Of a stretch of 64,000 nucleotides of DNA, positions 50,756 to 63,990 are shown piece after piece. Origin of the DNA: Parus major (Eukaryota > Chordata > Aves > Passeriformes > Paridae); the NCBI RefSeq assembly GCF_001522545.3, contig NC_031769.1:146356600-146420599 (forward strand), in the 5' to 3' direction. The notes beneath the pieces were generated by a model. That model searched no databases. It saw nothing but the letters and a program-made list of their open reading frames with translations, and had not been told where the DNA came from. The translations under genes were made by a program, and so were the position numbers. Every line of letters begins with the position of its first letter. The stretch's first letter is position 1.

Positions 50756-53700
50756 TTTAACCTTGTTATTGGTGCCCAGGTTGGCCACAGTGGTGTTGTA
50801 CCATGGGCTGATTCACCTCGCTCTCCTAGAATGATTCAATCACGGCATCAGCAAGAGAACACAGACAAGAACTCCTTCTCCATCTCCAAAGCACAAGTGC
50901 TGTCTGAGTGTGGCCTTTTGTACCACTGAAAGAGCTCTGAGTGATCCACCAGAACTGCTTTTTCTCCAGTGTTGAGAAGACACAGTCTGGTAACACAAGA
51001 TCCTATTGTAAAGGAAGGGCTTTTTGGTTCCTCACCCCACAGGTACCTGACAGCCATGTACCATGCTGTGCAAAATCTTTATATCCTGGTGCAAACAACA
51101 CCATTTAAAATACAGGACTAGGAATTTATTTTTTTTAAATGTTACAAGATACAGCTCTCAAAACTGCTCAGAACAGCAAATGGCCACCAGCAAAAACAAA
51201 GCAGAGAGAGATAAATAAAACTGCATCACCAAATGAAAGAGCAGCTCCTAAGTCTCTCCTTTTTTGGGTGCTTTTATCATAACTTGTTGCCATGAGCACC
51301 CTAAGCCCAGAACATTGTTTTCATATTGATATGGAAAAAACCTGCATAAAGCACTACTCATAATGTAATGACAATGTACCCAGCTTATTAAAACTGTCCT
51401 TTTATTTAGCTTTATGAAATTGCAGGAAAATCAAGAGGTCTTGAACACAAACACAGTTCCAATGTACTACACTGCAAGCAGGAGAAGCGCAGAAGCAAAA
51501 ACATGAACCTGCTAAAACATGAACAAAATTAACATTTTTTTTAAAGCCATCAGGATTTGAAACTGATCCAAAAAAAGTTAGTATTTGATGAAATTCGAAA
51601 TCAAAGTAGAAGCTATTTTAGAAAAGGCTGGTATAAAGAATCTCTTCATTACTTGACTGCAAAAAGCAATAGGGTTTTGTGAATGTTCCCTGCCTCACAG
51701 TGCTGGAGGGATTTTTATCACCATCCTTTTCCTTCTGGTTTGTTGTGTGTTATCAAACTTAGTCATGTTAAATGGGTGTATGAAAGCCATGAAGTCTGGT
51801 ATATGGGATGAAAATGCATACATGAAAAATGAGAAAAATAAGAATATGATGGTTCAGCTCAGGTCCTTCCTATCAAGGCAAAGGATAAATATAGTAATAA
51901 CAGCTAAATATAGTAATAACAGAAGCTTTAATTACAGCAGTCATCTTCAAATATTACACAGCTTGACAAAACCAACTAAGGAACAATCAGGGGGGTCAGC
52001 ATCAGAGCTGGAAGCAAAAAAAAAACTCACTGACTTTTAGGAAAAAAATAAAAAAGTACTAACATGCAAACACAACTGAGACTATTAAATGCTTCAAGAT
52101 CCTCTGTATTGTCATTTGTCACTCAAATGCAAGCTGACAGAGATGTGGCTGTGCTTGTTCTCAGCAGATCTTAAGCCATTATTTGAAGGAACTTTTAAAA
52201 CAGCCTTTGGAACATCTCTCAGGTTGTTACATTCCAACCTGATGAGGCTTTGGAGTTCTTTGTTTTCCCCTTCTCCTATTTATCCTTAGACACTTCCCTG
52301 TACCTCAGCATGTGGTTTCTGAAGAAAGGGCAAAAATGAAAACTTTCTACTGCTCCTTTTTCTATTTTCTGCTGAACTTGAAACATAACTTCACCATTTT
52401 AAAATTAGATGTTAAATTTGTAAAGCTTACTACACATTCCTGCTTCCACTGCTAATTAACAGCTTAAAATAAAGACATTCATGTTCTGCAACTCTGCTGG
52501 AACACAATTATAGAACAAAATGCCGTAGAAAAGTAGAAGTTACTAAGACAGGCTGTTACTAAAATGCAAAACCAAGCAGGAGAGCAACCAGCAATGTCAG
52601 CTTATATATAAAGAAAATACTGGGCAACTGAAGCTTAGAAGATATTTTGGGGACCAAAACCAGGATATCTATCGGAAGGAGAGTAAAAAAAATTGGAAAT
52701 TGGTAGTAAAGTGAGTCAAAGCAAAGGAACAGCTCTTATCATTAAATTCTTGTACTTTACTTTAGTCCTACTGTAAATAACAGCTACAAAAAGCAGACTG
52801 AATATTTATAAGTGAACTGGCAAAGCAGCAATTTTGCTGTGTCTTTTTCATTTAAAATCATCACAGTTCAAGAAATGACTCAAGGATGGAAGAAGTCTCA
52901 TGAAAAGATCTTAAATCCTGAAAAAGAGGAAAGAATCAATTAGGTCATCCTAATGGACAATGTCAAACCCAACAAGTTTCAGGCTGATAGTTCTGCCAAA
53001 TATTATTTATGTGCAGAAAAGTAAAAGCTGTGTCCTTTTCTGTATGCAGCAATCTCAGAAACAAGCTAGCACTCACTGATTTTGGGGCAGGGTGTTACAC
53101 TCCAGAATTTAAGGATGAAGCAGTTCAGATCAAAGCATCTGGCAGCCCAGGATGCAGCTGAAATGAAAAGGAGCCTCAGACAGGGGAAAAGCTACTGATA
53201 TTTAGCTGCATCCATCCAGTGAGGGCTCAAATTCCAATTTTTCAGTTAACAGGAAAACAATCAGAGAGACAGATGTTACCATCAGGGTGAATTTAAAATT
53301 TAGCAGCATGCTTTGAATATGACTATTTAAGATGCAAAACAATTTCTGAATGGTAACATGAAACACATGGTCAAGTTGGGAAAACAACTCTAAAATCCCC
53401 ATGTTCTTTCCTTAGTAATCTTTTTTCATTTTCCCTGTTAAAAAAAATCCTCCCTGAGGCCTTGCATTGTATGTCATTACCCTCACCTTTTCCCTAATTC
53501 CTTGACAGTCTCTTTTCCTGGAGACATCTATTATTTCTAGGAAAGAATGAGGACAGAAGAGAGGGATACAGTGATAAGGTCTAACACAGGCAAACACAGC
53601 CCCCACTCTGTGTCTGAGGCAGCCACTTCCAAAGAGTGAAGGAGAAGAACTCGAGTGCTGCTCACTGTGGTGGAAGGTTTTGCTTTGTGTTTTATTCCTT

Positions 53701-54113
53701 CCTCTCCAGCCAAGTTCTCAGAACACCACCAATGTGGGGCTTCATTTACCCAGCACTGCTCTGGCTCCCTTCTGGAGCCTCTTGGATATAAAGAAGCTGA
53801 TGAAAATGAGGGAACTCAGGGTTGACATAAAGGGCCATAGGGCATAAAGGACCAGTTTCATTCTGCTTTCCCACCTGAGAGTGGGAAAGGAGGATTAAAC
53901 AGAAACAGATTTCTCCATTTCTTGAAGCTCAAGTCAGAACCAAGTGTAACTCAGAAATCTTTTTAATCTAACCCAATATTACATCTGCTACAGAAGTAAC
54001 CTGGGAGAAGTCTACTCCAACTTCCCATTTACACAGAAGAACTGCTGTACTTTGGAATGGTTGAACCACAAGGCTACCAAAACATTACCATTAAGAGAGA
54101 GCTCCAGTATTTT
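50756..54113. other. Unique non-coding DNA
   Basis: No gene or recognised transposon. The 18-bp direct repeat at 51886-51922 is listed separately. Frames are under 100 codons (97 codons at 51747-52040, low-complexity and K/N-rich). Confidence 0.65.
51886..51922. repeat. 18-bp direct repeat, period 19
   Basis: TAAATATAGTAATAACAG occurs at 51886-51903 and again at 51905-51922, separated by one C. It is a perfect short tandem duplication, most simply a slippage product. Confidence 0.92.
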
Positions 54114-54249
54114 TCATAGAATGATAAAATGGTTTGGGTTGGAAGGGACCTCCCATGGGCAGGGACCTCTTCCACTGTCCCAGGTTGCTCCAAGCCCTGC
54201 TTGGCCTTGGACATTTCTAGGGATGGGGCAGCCACAGCTTCTCTGGGCA
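54114..54249 (-). mobile_element. CR1 LINE, 3' fragment with internal deletion
   Basis: Antisense CR1 tail starting TCATAGAATGATAAAATGG. GGAAGGGACCT joins directly to CCCATGGGCAGGG, so about 30 bases normally between them (the AAAGATCATCTAGTTCCAACC region) are missing. The element then continues to CAGCCACAGCTTCTCTGGGC. About 135 bp remain. The deletion occurred after insertion or in the source copy; comparing other copies would tell. Confidence 0.95.
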
Positions 54250-57200
54250 CTATTTGGTTTGAAAATCAATCACCTCCTCTGCCATACAAATGAATCATGA
54301 GGAACAGGTAATCTCTAAGCACAGTGAAAAGGCAAATGTTTATTTTGGTAGTTGATGCTCCACACAAGAGTTGGGCAAAAGAAACTCTCTAAGACAAAGC
54401 TCAGTGTTTCAACAGAGGCTTTTTGTTTTGAGTTTTACCTGATTTGAATGCCCAAATGCAGCAGGGCAAAGGTGATGCAGTTGGATTGCCTGTACTGGCA
54501 GCTCTGTCATTTCTGGAAAAATATAAAACAATACTGGGCTACTTTAATACAAATTCAAAGACAGACTTTTGTTATTTTTTCTGAAAGTATTGCAACATGT
54601 ACTCAGATATAAAAAAAAATATCTATTTGGCTTCTTACATAAATTGGATAATAACAGCTAAATTATTTCTAAATATTCCATGAAAATTTACCATTGTCTT
54701 TCAAGACAAGTTTTTAAATGTCTGAGAATTATTAAATGTCTCAGTACCTGCTTTTTTCTTTGGATTTTTTGATTTGAAAGTAAGCTTCTGGTAATGTTGT
54801 ATTTACATGTCAAACAGTTCTATGTATTATTCTGTAATCAAGCAAAATTTAATGTTGGGTAATTAAAGTATTAGGTTGCTAAGCACTGAGCTTCTCCAAT
54901 ATCTTATTTTCAAATAAAGTGAAATTCTAAATAAATTCCTAATTGAAGAACAAGCAGCAAAGAAAGCCAAGTTTCACTTAGCACTTATTTTTCCAAACTT
55001 TTGCTAAAGCAACACCAATCTGATTCTGAGGCTGATATACTTCCAGTATGAACACTGCATCCCCTCTTACGGTTTTCAAACATTAATAATCATATAATGA
55101 TTAAAAAGCAGACTGCTGAAGCTGAGTGCAGCACAGGCCCTTGATAGATCAGTGGTTTCTGGTATTCTGCCTCCACCCTTTTTGTCAATTGCAACCACTC
55201 AATCACACATAAGAATACCAAATCCTGCCAAATGAGAAATGCATGTTTTCCATTTTAAGTATTTTCACAAACCTTTGCTTCTAGTAGGAAGATAAAGAGG
55301 CAAACATGAGGGGGGGGAACAAGAAATCAGTCAATATTCAACATGTTTGTGTACATGAGAAGCCACTGGTTTAGATTTTCTGTTTTAGAAGTGCTGTTTC
55401 TCAACTCTGCTGATGGAATCAATAGCAACATCTCAAAATTGTGACAGATGTTTAAACAAGTGAGTAATTATAAGCTTTTTTTATGCTTTTTCTTCTAAAT
55501 TTAGAAGATTAGACTAAGGAATACTAAAATTCAAAACAAATACACTATTATGAAAGTAATCTTAAATTTGAGAGTGAGCTACTAAACATACAGGAAGTCA
55601 AAGAAGCAGCTCTGGTTATTAAAAAAATAAAAGGAATAACCTTATTATCTTCTGTACCACCCTAGAGTAATACTCTATCACCAGTAAATAAAAAGGAAAC
55701 TGAGAAATGTTCAGCCTTCTGCTAGCACAGCTTTAGTTAAACACAGAAATTGAGGTGTGGGCTGAATTTCACTGAATCAGTGAATTTATACTGACATAAA
55801 ACTGCAATGAGACAGAGCTGAATGGGAACTACATTCCTGCAGGCTCAGCTATTTCACCTTCTCTAATAATACCTGTAGACCACTGAGCTGTTGACATATT
55901 TTTTCTCTAATAAGAAATGCTGATGGTAAGTGTAAATGTGTGTACACATAGAGATGATAAAAATTTTAATTACTTCCACCTATATCACTTCCTTACATTT
56001 TTCTCTTACATTATGACATCTCTCCTGCAATTTTTTTTTTAAAGCTCATTTTCTATTCAGACTGCACCTCTTCTCAAAGTTGTTGTTTCTTGGTTTTTGG
56101 GTTGTTTTTTTTTTTTGCAAAGGGAAATCTGCAGCATGAAAATTGTTAGAGCTTGGGCCCACTGAGTTATCTAACTTTTTATATTCATAGGATACACACA
56201 GGACTAAGAGATGATCCATTCTTGGCAGCACACTCTCTGTATCACACACTAACATAGCATCAGAATATGGAATAAAAACATCCTCAACCATAGTTTTTCA
56301 TTGTTATTCACTACATGTGCAGGGAATCCATTTGTTTCAGATTCTTTATGAATTCAACTCAATATGTTGCAAAATAGTCCTGAAAAAGCCTCAAGTCAAA
56401 TTGCCTAAAGTAAATAAAGAAAAGCAAATTACTTTAAATTCTTCACCTCTCCACTTCCAGCAAAAACACAAGGTTGTGCACATTGCCAAGTGTCTTTTCA
56501 CAATAATCAGTTTCAGAGAAATTGGAGATAAAAAAAAAAAAGATAAGCAGACTCTTCCATCCACTCCCCTGAAATATTAACAATTTCTGCTTTTTTTCCA
56601 GTGTTTTCAAGCAGAGGAGAGAGTCACACACGTTTGGGCATGGAGACCACTGCTAAAGGTGACTTTTCATGGACCAGCTGGTGCCTCCCTGCCAAAGTGC
56701 TTAATCAAAATCCTGCCTGGGGGTAGGATCCAGCTCAAGAGCAAGACATCTAAATTTAGTCAGCTGCAGGTAGGTTTGTCCATGTGCAGTTGGTGTTTCC
56801 AGCCCCATGGAATGGAGATGGAGCTACCAAAGCTGATGATTTTGCAGGAGGAGAAGCACCAGGACAAAAACTTCTGGGAACTGCTCTTCCACCTCCAACC
56901 TTCCACTGTCTAATATTCAGCAGGTACCAAATCATACTGAAAAATGCCTTTAGAACATATCATAGCATAGATACCATGCACACATATTTTTGCACACATA
57001 ACAGCATAACTCATTATATGCATTTGATATCTCTTTGGTAAGTTTTAAGACATTTTCACTTCAGAAAGTATTTTATTTCTGGCAACTCCTCCCACTATTA
57101 GGTCTGTAGATCAACATCAGGCAATAAATTTGGACAGTGCCTATCAAACAAAAGTCCAACCTGTTTGGATTCTCACCTGGTTATTCTCTTGTTGATAAAT

Positions 57201-58065
57201 TTAATGCTCATGATCATACCCCCAAAATCTCACATTTCATGTCTGATAAAACCATTTCCCTTCCCACTCTTCCACTTGTGTAGGAAGCCACAATTTAATA
57301 CCTTCAAAGAACAGCTGACACCTTGTGGAAAACTTAAATAAAACATTCAACTTTGAAGGAGTTTTCATCATCAGGTGTGTTTTTGTTGGCTTGTTCATGA
57401 TGTATAACATCAAACTACTTGTTCAGGCAACACCTCTTTTAAAGGTCCTGTTCTCAAAAAGAACAGTAGTTTCTACAGCAACCAGATGTGAAATTTTAAG
57501 TCCAAGATTAGCACATAAATAAAGTGTGAAGGAAAAGGTTCCTTTCTACTATAAAGAACCAGAGAAAAACAGCCTCAATGAGGTCTAGTGAAAGAGCTAT
57601 ACATAAACTTTTGGCAACTTTATCAGCCACATCAATTTACCAAAAATTTCTTCAGCAGTTATTTTGAATCGTAAACATCTTCATCCAGTGTGCAGCAAAA
57701 ATTCTCAAAGTCTGCTCTTCTATCACATTTACTTCATGGATCTTCATAATTCAATATCTTAATGTCTTTTTTCCTGATTCTCCCCTTTTTGGCATAACCA
57801 AGCAAGAGTCAAATCTCTCTGAAGACTCCAGTGCATGAGCAGTGTGCAACATGGAAAAAAATCACATTTGGAGGAAAACCCAACATAAAGAGCATCACTG
57901 GGGCTATAGAGATGGCTTTATCAGAGGGATACACATAAACTAAAAAGATCCATGTATCTGGACAAAAATTGGAGCACCCAGATGTGGATGAGATGATAGC
58001 ACTGAATGAGAAGAGAGCAGGGAAGGGTGCTAGAACATTTGCAAGGCAGTCATGGGGTTGTACTT
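54250..58065. other. Unique AT-rich non-coding DNA
   Basis: No gene or recognised transposon. T- and A-runs occur (near 54609, 56031, 56108 and 56529) together with a G8 run at about 55311-55318. Frames at 56317-57041 are under 90 codons and match nothing I know. Confidence 0.65.
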
Positions 58066-58340
58066 TTAAGCAGAGATTAAGCAGCTAATTAATTGATTAA
58101 TCAAAACAATTAGCTAGATGTCAAATCACCACAGTGGCAAATTTAAAGTCAATTAATTCATATATTCAAAAGAACAGCAAATAATTAATAAGGAATTAAA
58201 GAGTTTGTTAATTATGTGGCAGTAGATTAGTTATGCAGAAAACTAAGTGAGAAGCAATTAATTAATTATGCAGAGAATCAAATGAACCACAAAATATTTA
58301 TGCAAAGAATCCCCACAAATGGGCAGTTTAAAAGCAGATG
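58066..58340. promoter_or_regulatory. Cluster of homeodomain-type TAATTA motifs, candidate enhancer
   Basis: Five exact TAATTA words lie within 183 bp (58086, 58182, 58209, 58259, 58263), where about 0.1-0.2 would be expected from base composition. Near-variants (TTGATTAATC, CAATTAATTC) fill the gaps. A second motif, TTATGCA(G/A)A, recurs at 58231, 58266 and 58298, spaced 35 and 32 bp, and resembles POU or CDX-type sites. TAATTA is the core bound by many homeodomain proteins. The sequence is not a simple microsatellite, as the motifs sit in varied context. The alternative is decayed AATT-rich simple sequence. Confidence 0.4.
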
Positions 58341-59157
58341 GTGGGAAAATACTGGGGTATGTTTAAAAAAAAACAAACAAGTTTAATAAGTATCAATTGC
58401 TGGCAACTGTAGTTAGCTCAGCTATTAAGAAACCATTTGAAACAAGAATGGGAGTCAGGTCAGGACTCAATTGACTGAGGAGAATTAGGTTATCAGACAG
58501 ATTCTATGGCAAAGACTCATCCAGACACTGGTTGATTTTGGTATCTCCAAGAGGCAGGCCTGGTTTAGAAACACAGGACAGTGAAAGTCAAATGGATACT
58601 GGAAGCAGACCTTTGTCACAGAATTTTATTATCATAATGTCACCATATGCTTTGCCTTTCCCCTTTGCTCACTGCCCCAGTGCTGTACCCTGCACTGTGC
58701 TCAGTTTGCACTAGAAGTTAATTAGGATTCATGTCTTACATTCATGTGTAAATTGTCGTGCATACAGCTGTAGTTTCAGACAAAAATAACACTCTGCACA
58801 AACATTATCTCCAAAATTTAACTCCCCCAACATGCCTTGGTTAAAATTGTAAATGAGCTGCATAAGGGAGCTGAGAAAAATGCTCTGTTTACATCAGTAA
58901 AAGGGAGTGAGATTCACATTGTGGTGTCAGTGTAGCTGGAATGGAACTTCCACAGATGTGATGCTTCCAGCTTCTCTGAGCGGTGCCTTCACATTCAACC
59001 ACAGATAATATTAGGCCTCAGAAAGATGAAATGTGGTGTCTACTGAGAAGAGATATTTCATTTCAAATGCCTGATTTATTACATCTCAGAAGACAGATGA
59101 ATTTTTAACACTTCAGCTGACTTATGGGGGAAAAAAACTGCCTCTTACATGAAAATG
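58341..59157. other. Unique non-coding DNA
   Basis: Nothing gene-like. Open frames are about 60 codons or less, with no domain. Confidence 0.6.
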
Positions 59158-59455
59158 AACACGGGGATGGAGCACATTCCCTATGGAGCCAGGCTGGGAG
59201 AGCTGGGAATGTTCACCTGGGGAAGAGAAGCTCCAGGGAGACCTCAGAACCCCTTCCAGGGTCCAAAGGAGCTCCAAAAACTGGAGAGAGACTTGGGACA
59301 AGGGCCTGGAGCGACAGGGCAAGGGGAAGTGGCCTCAGACTGAAAGAGGGCAGGGTTAGATTAGGTATTAAGAAGAAATTCTTTGCTGTGAGGATGGTGA
59401 GGCCTTGGCACCATTGGCCCAGAGAAGCTGTGGCTGCCCTATCCTTCCCAGACAG
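59158..59455 (+). mobile_element. CR1 LINE fragment lacking its 3' end, plus strand
   Basis: About 300 bp of sense CR1, from ATGGAGCACATTCCCTATGG through CCAGGGAGACCTCAGAACCC, GGAGAGAGACTTGGGACAAG and AAGAAGAAATTCTTTGCTGT to GAAGCTGTGGCTGCCCTATC. It stops there. The final ~130 bp of the CR1 tail and the ATTCTATG units are absent, which is unusual since CR1 copies normally keep the 3' end and lose the 5' end. A later deletion, rearrangement or internal priming could explain it. Frames on both strands here are shadows. Confidence 0.95.
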
Positions 59456-60299
59456 CAAGACACAAGCTTTTCAAATGGAAAAAGAACTGCTAGTAATTTT
59501 CCATACTTAAGAAGTCTACTCTGAAATTTTTTGTTCAGAATCTTAAATTAAAGAATTTTTTTCAGGAAAAACATTCACTCCAGTTCCCCTCACACCCACA
59601 GAGGTTTAGAGAAGACATTGTAAAAAGCCTGACCTGAGGTCTGAAGCTCCAACATGAAATGCTTCAACAGCTGTGAGAAATTTGGGATAGAAGCACTATT
59701 TATTAAAGAAACATTTCACATGTTCAGGAACATGGGCAGAAAAAACAGAGTTTTGCAAATCTGTACAGAGCGAAAGTGGAATAAATAAATGGTGACAATA
59801 AAAAAACATATTAACCTCTTTCTGATTTAAAACTGACATCCTACTATCACTTCAAGACAAGCCTCAACAGAAAGAGATAGACACCATAGCTGAGAAGGCT
59901 ATTGTGCTCCCTTAATATCTGCAATAAAAATTACTTTTAGGAAACTCATCTTCATCACCTGGATGTTTTCTGGAAGTGTATTTGTCATTTCAGGTGACTA
60001 CCTGACAGGTTATATGCACTGCAGTGAAAAGCAAAGTAATTTTTATTTTTCTGACACACACCAGCTACTGAATGATGTCATAGGAATATAATATGTAAAC
60101 TCATCTTGGTATATAAAGGCAGTTAGCAGAATTGGAAGGTATATTCTTTTAAGTGCCCTCTCTCTCAGACTTCTCTCCAGGCACTGTGGTAGCCCCTTGC
60201 TCTGTGAGATGCTCAGTCATAAATAAGAAAGAAAATAAAACCAGTAAATGATACTTAAAATAGTATTAGAGATAGAGTGGAATAAGATGCTTGCCAAGT

Positions 60300-60317
60300 G
60301 GGGGGGGAAAAAAAAAA
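60300..60317. repeat. G8-A10 mononucleotide junction
   Basis: Eight G are followed directly by ten A. It is likely to vary in length and is a frequent site of sequencing error. Confidence 0.9.
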
Positions 60318-62029
60318 TCAATATTATTTAACACATTTCTAGATTGCCAACCACCACAGCACATAGGAGCTTACAACAATAAAAATACCATTTCAATACA
60401 GCACCAACAGCGAGCAGCAACAGAATCGATCAAAAGCTAAGTGAAATGCATGAGGCTTTGGTTCCAGCTGAGAAAGCTCTCTTGTCCTCCCAGAGCAGCC
60501 TGAAAAAAGGAGAGTGGGCTCTGGCTAGAAATTCTCATGGTTACAGCAAAACTAAGGAAAGCCAGGCTACAGCCCAGGTTTACTATTGATAAAAAAATGT
60601 TATTAAGTGGAAGGTAAAATAAATGAAAGCACAGTACTTCAATGTGACTCAAAAGTAACAAGAGATGGAAATGCACCTCAGTATTATTTTTCCAAAAATA
60701 ATTCTGAATTCATCACAAGACTCCACATTTAGAGCTAGAAATACATATTCAAGTCAGGGACAGTCACAGGAGATTTTCTTCCAGGAAGACAAACCTAAAG
60801 CATTCAATAAAAAGCCCATTGGCATCAAAGATCTTAGTGTATCACTTTACTCTGCCTAAGGAGTCACTTAGAGTAATGAACATTTCCTAGATTTACAACT
60901 GAATTTTAAGTGAAAAATTACTTTTTTCCAAGTGTTTATTCATTAGTAAATGAGAAATTATAAAACAAGTCATTGAATGCCTTCTCATACAGTGCTTTTT
61001 CTGACTGGGAAATTACTTTTGTTTTCAGGGCAAATACAGCATTTTACACATACACTTAATATCCCCCACAAAAAATACATGTCCACATTGCTGTGACTCT
61101 TAGCAGCACTGAGCATATGAGGAAAAGGGGGAGGCAGCCTCAACTTTCTGATTTAGATAAGGGCTGATGAGGTTTTCCCAGATACCTCTGCTAGGAAAAG
61201 ATGTTCACACAAATTCCAAGGCATTTTTCCAGATAGCTGAGAGGTGAGTCTGAGTTACTGAGTCAGTTTGGGTGTCCAGAAATTCAACCCCCATTGCACT
61301 TGGACATCAGCTCCACAGGCAGCAATTCCACATAACCCAGGAAACAACACCCCAAAGTGTGTGCTGATATTGCCCTGAGTCCAGAGACCTGGGGGGGGGA
61401 CATGCAAATGCTACATAATGCACAATGAAATTTCTCTCCAAAACAATCCTGGAGGGGAACATGCAGACATGTGCTGTGCATCTGATACATTGCAGCTGCT
61501 CCCCATCTCTGTGCAGCCAGAGCTCTGCTGCTCTCCCCTCTGGTTCTTGATGGCTGCAGGATAAAGAGACCCAGTGAGCAGAGCCACATGGTGCAGAGAA
61601 ATGCAGCAGTGCCCCAGCATCACCACAGAACAGCCCAGGCAAAGCACTGCACAAGGCTGGTACCACCAGAAGAGTAAGGAGTGGGGCAGGGTAGGAAGGT
61701 TTTTAGCCTGGGGAATCTGCAGGTGGAGGTTCACAAACCAGAAAACCAAAACCCAGGCAAAAAAGGCCCCAATCCCACTTTACCCAGTCACAGCAGTGTT
61801 TCAATCAAAGTTAATCTCCTCAGCTCAGTATTTGATTCACTGAATGAAATGAGGTGTTTTCAGCCCTCAAGATAAACAAAAAAATGATGAATTTTAGTAT
61901 TGGGCCTGGCAGTGTGACACCACTCAGGGCAGTGACATTTTCTCACAACCCATAACTTGGCTTTGCAATATGCAGGAGCAGAACATCTCACATTCCAGAC
62001 CTCCAACTGGCCTCATGCCTTTTCCAGTT

Positions 62030-62330
62030 AGGCAATCTTTATTAACATTATTAATACAAAGAAACATAAGAGCCAAATGTTTTTATTGCTTTCCTAATCA
62101 CCTTTATTGATATTTGCATGGAACCTGACTATTTTCTCAGTCCATCTGTTCTGGCTACTCATTTATAATGTGAACTCTTAATTCTGCCTTGTTAGAACTG
62201 GCTCATAAGGAGGCAATTATGTCAGCAAAAACAAAGGATCATGATTTCTAAAGGAGAATGGGAAGCAGAAGCTACTAGGCTTGCTATTAATGGCATTTCT
62301 AATAATCCTTAAATAGAATTGCTTGTACAT
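62030..62330. promoter_or_regulatory. Possible conserved non-coding segment
   Basis: AT-rich unique sequence with ATTAACATTATTAATA near 62040, a perfect octamer ATTTGCAT at 62112-62119, GGCAATTATGTCAGC around 62212 and AACAAAGG near 62231 (SOX-like). The motif mix resembles developmental enhancers. The octamer alone is not informative, since three or four are expected by chance in this window. Confidence 0.22.
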
Positions 62331-63739
62331 ACAGACCTTTTCAGAATGCATCAACTGTATTAAAAAGTCAAATAAATGTTATGTTAAACTAAAAAGCCAA
62401 TCTTTTTTTTAAAAGAGTAAAAATATTGTCTCTTTCAACCTTTCTTAAATGCAACCAGAGCAATAAGCAATAAGATCTATGGTGTTTAGGAGACACCAAG
62501 GTAGTTTCACAACCTATGAAATGTTTAATTACACTAGCCAAGAAAGAATAATTTTTGACAGGATAAATTATATTTCCCTTATACCACTATGGGAGCAGGC
62601 CACTAAAACATTTGTAATGTAGACTATTGATCATGTGCTTCATTGTGCCACAGTGAATCTGAGATTCAAGCCTGCTCCACACATCCTAATCCATATGCCA
62701 ATTTTTATTTTTTTTTTTAAATAAATATATATGAGAAGGACCTGAAAATTCCCTGAGCTCACATCAGGCCTATTCAAGAATCTATTGAATTAATTGTAGT
62801 TCATTTTTCACTGGGAAAATAAAATTATATGTGTAAGACATTGACTACTTCATTAGCAACTTTCACATATTTCTAGTTTGAAACTCATTTCAATTTGCCA
62901 AGATAAATGCCTTGATTTTTCCTCTCTGCTTAGTAACAGCAGGCAGGGTAATAGAAGCTGGGAAAGGCGGCATTTTTCTTTGAGCAAATTCTACTCAGCA
63001 GGATCCAAAACCTTAACTGGAGAAAATCACCATAATTTGTTGAACATTAAATGCTCAAGAAACACTCAGAGCCTCACCTTTCTGAGAAGTTCTGGAAAAA
63101 CAAACAAAAAAAAAAACCTGTACTTTTTTTTATTAGTGTGTTAGCCTGCAGAAGTTAAATTTGATTAGGGTAGTCAATAATGCCAGGAAATGGTGATACA
63201 TAACCCCAAAGAGCTCTTTCCTAGAAAACAGAGGATGTAATGAATGAACCAGGCACAGCCGCAATGCAGAGCCTCTCCCAAGAGCCAGACCCGAGAACTT
63301 CCCCACCAATCCTCTAAATAGCAGCTGAGATTTCTTTTTCTAATTACAATTCACTCCCATTTCCCCCCCCCAACTCAAACTAATTTTAACATAGCTTCTT
63401 GTTAATTAACAACATTAATTGCTAATGCTTCTTGGCAAATTTAGCAAGTTTCTGCAAGCACTGGCTCTAATACCTGTGTCTAAATGCACAGTCATCCTAA
63501 TAAAATTCATAAAAATCCCTCCCTCCAGTCTTTACATACTTCTAATTCAAAAATTTATCTTCTCTTTACCTGAAGTCTGGCTGTGAAGTCCCAGAAAATT
63601 CTGAGAAAATCACTGCTGAATACACTATAAGCCAGAAATTAAATGAGCACACCCCATGCTGTAAAGCTCTGTTCTTCGGGATATCTTCTCCTGAGGGTCT
63701 CTGGATACGCCACGGTTACTAATTTCTGAATTTATTAGG

Positions 63740-63990
63740 GGAAGAAAAATAAAATGCAAGTGCAAACTAATTTCACCCAGCCATGCAAATGCATTATTAA
63801 GCATTGAGTCTTCTCTGAGACTTGGAATTTAATGAATTAAGGAGTCTAAGTCACCTGTAATGGCATGGAGTTGAACTTAGCCACAATCATTACTGAGTCA
63901 ATGGAAGCCACTGGGATTTAGCTTCATTGAAAGCTGTTTATTTGTTTAGGCTTTCAATTATTTATTTACCCAGGCACTGAGCTAACTACA
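63740..63990. promoter_or_regulatory. Possible conserved non-coding segment at the window edge
   Basis: CCATGCAAATGCATTATTAA (octamer ATGCAAAT at 63783-63790 overlapping a TGCATTA word) is followed by GAATTTAATGAATTAAGG and TTATTTGTTTAGG (forkhead-like TTGTTTA). It has no repeat or open frame. The element may continue beyond the window. Evidence is motif appearance only. Confidence 0.2.

Noticed and set aside
59124..59510. 128-codon plus frame
   Set aside because: It is the sense tail of a CR1 fragment running into unique sequence, without any intact domain.
61284..61843. Several overlapping frames, up to 119 codons, in different phases on both strands
   Set aside because: Being open in many phases at once is what locally higher GC produces; a real exon would favour one phase.
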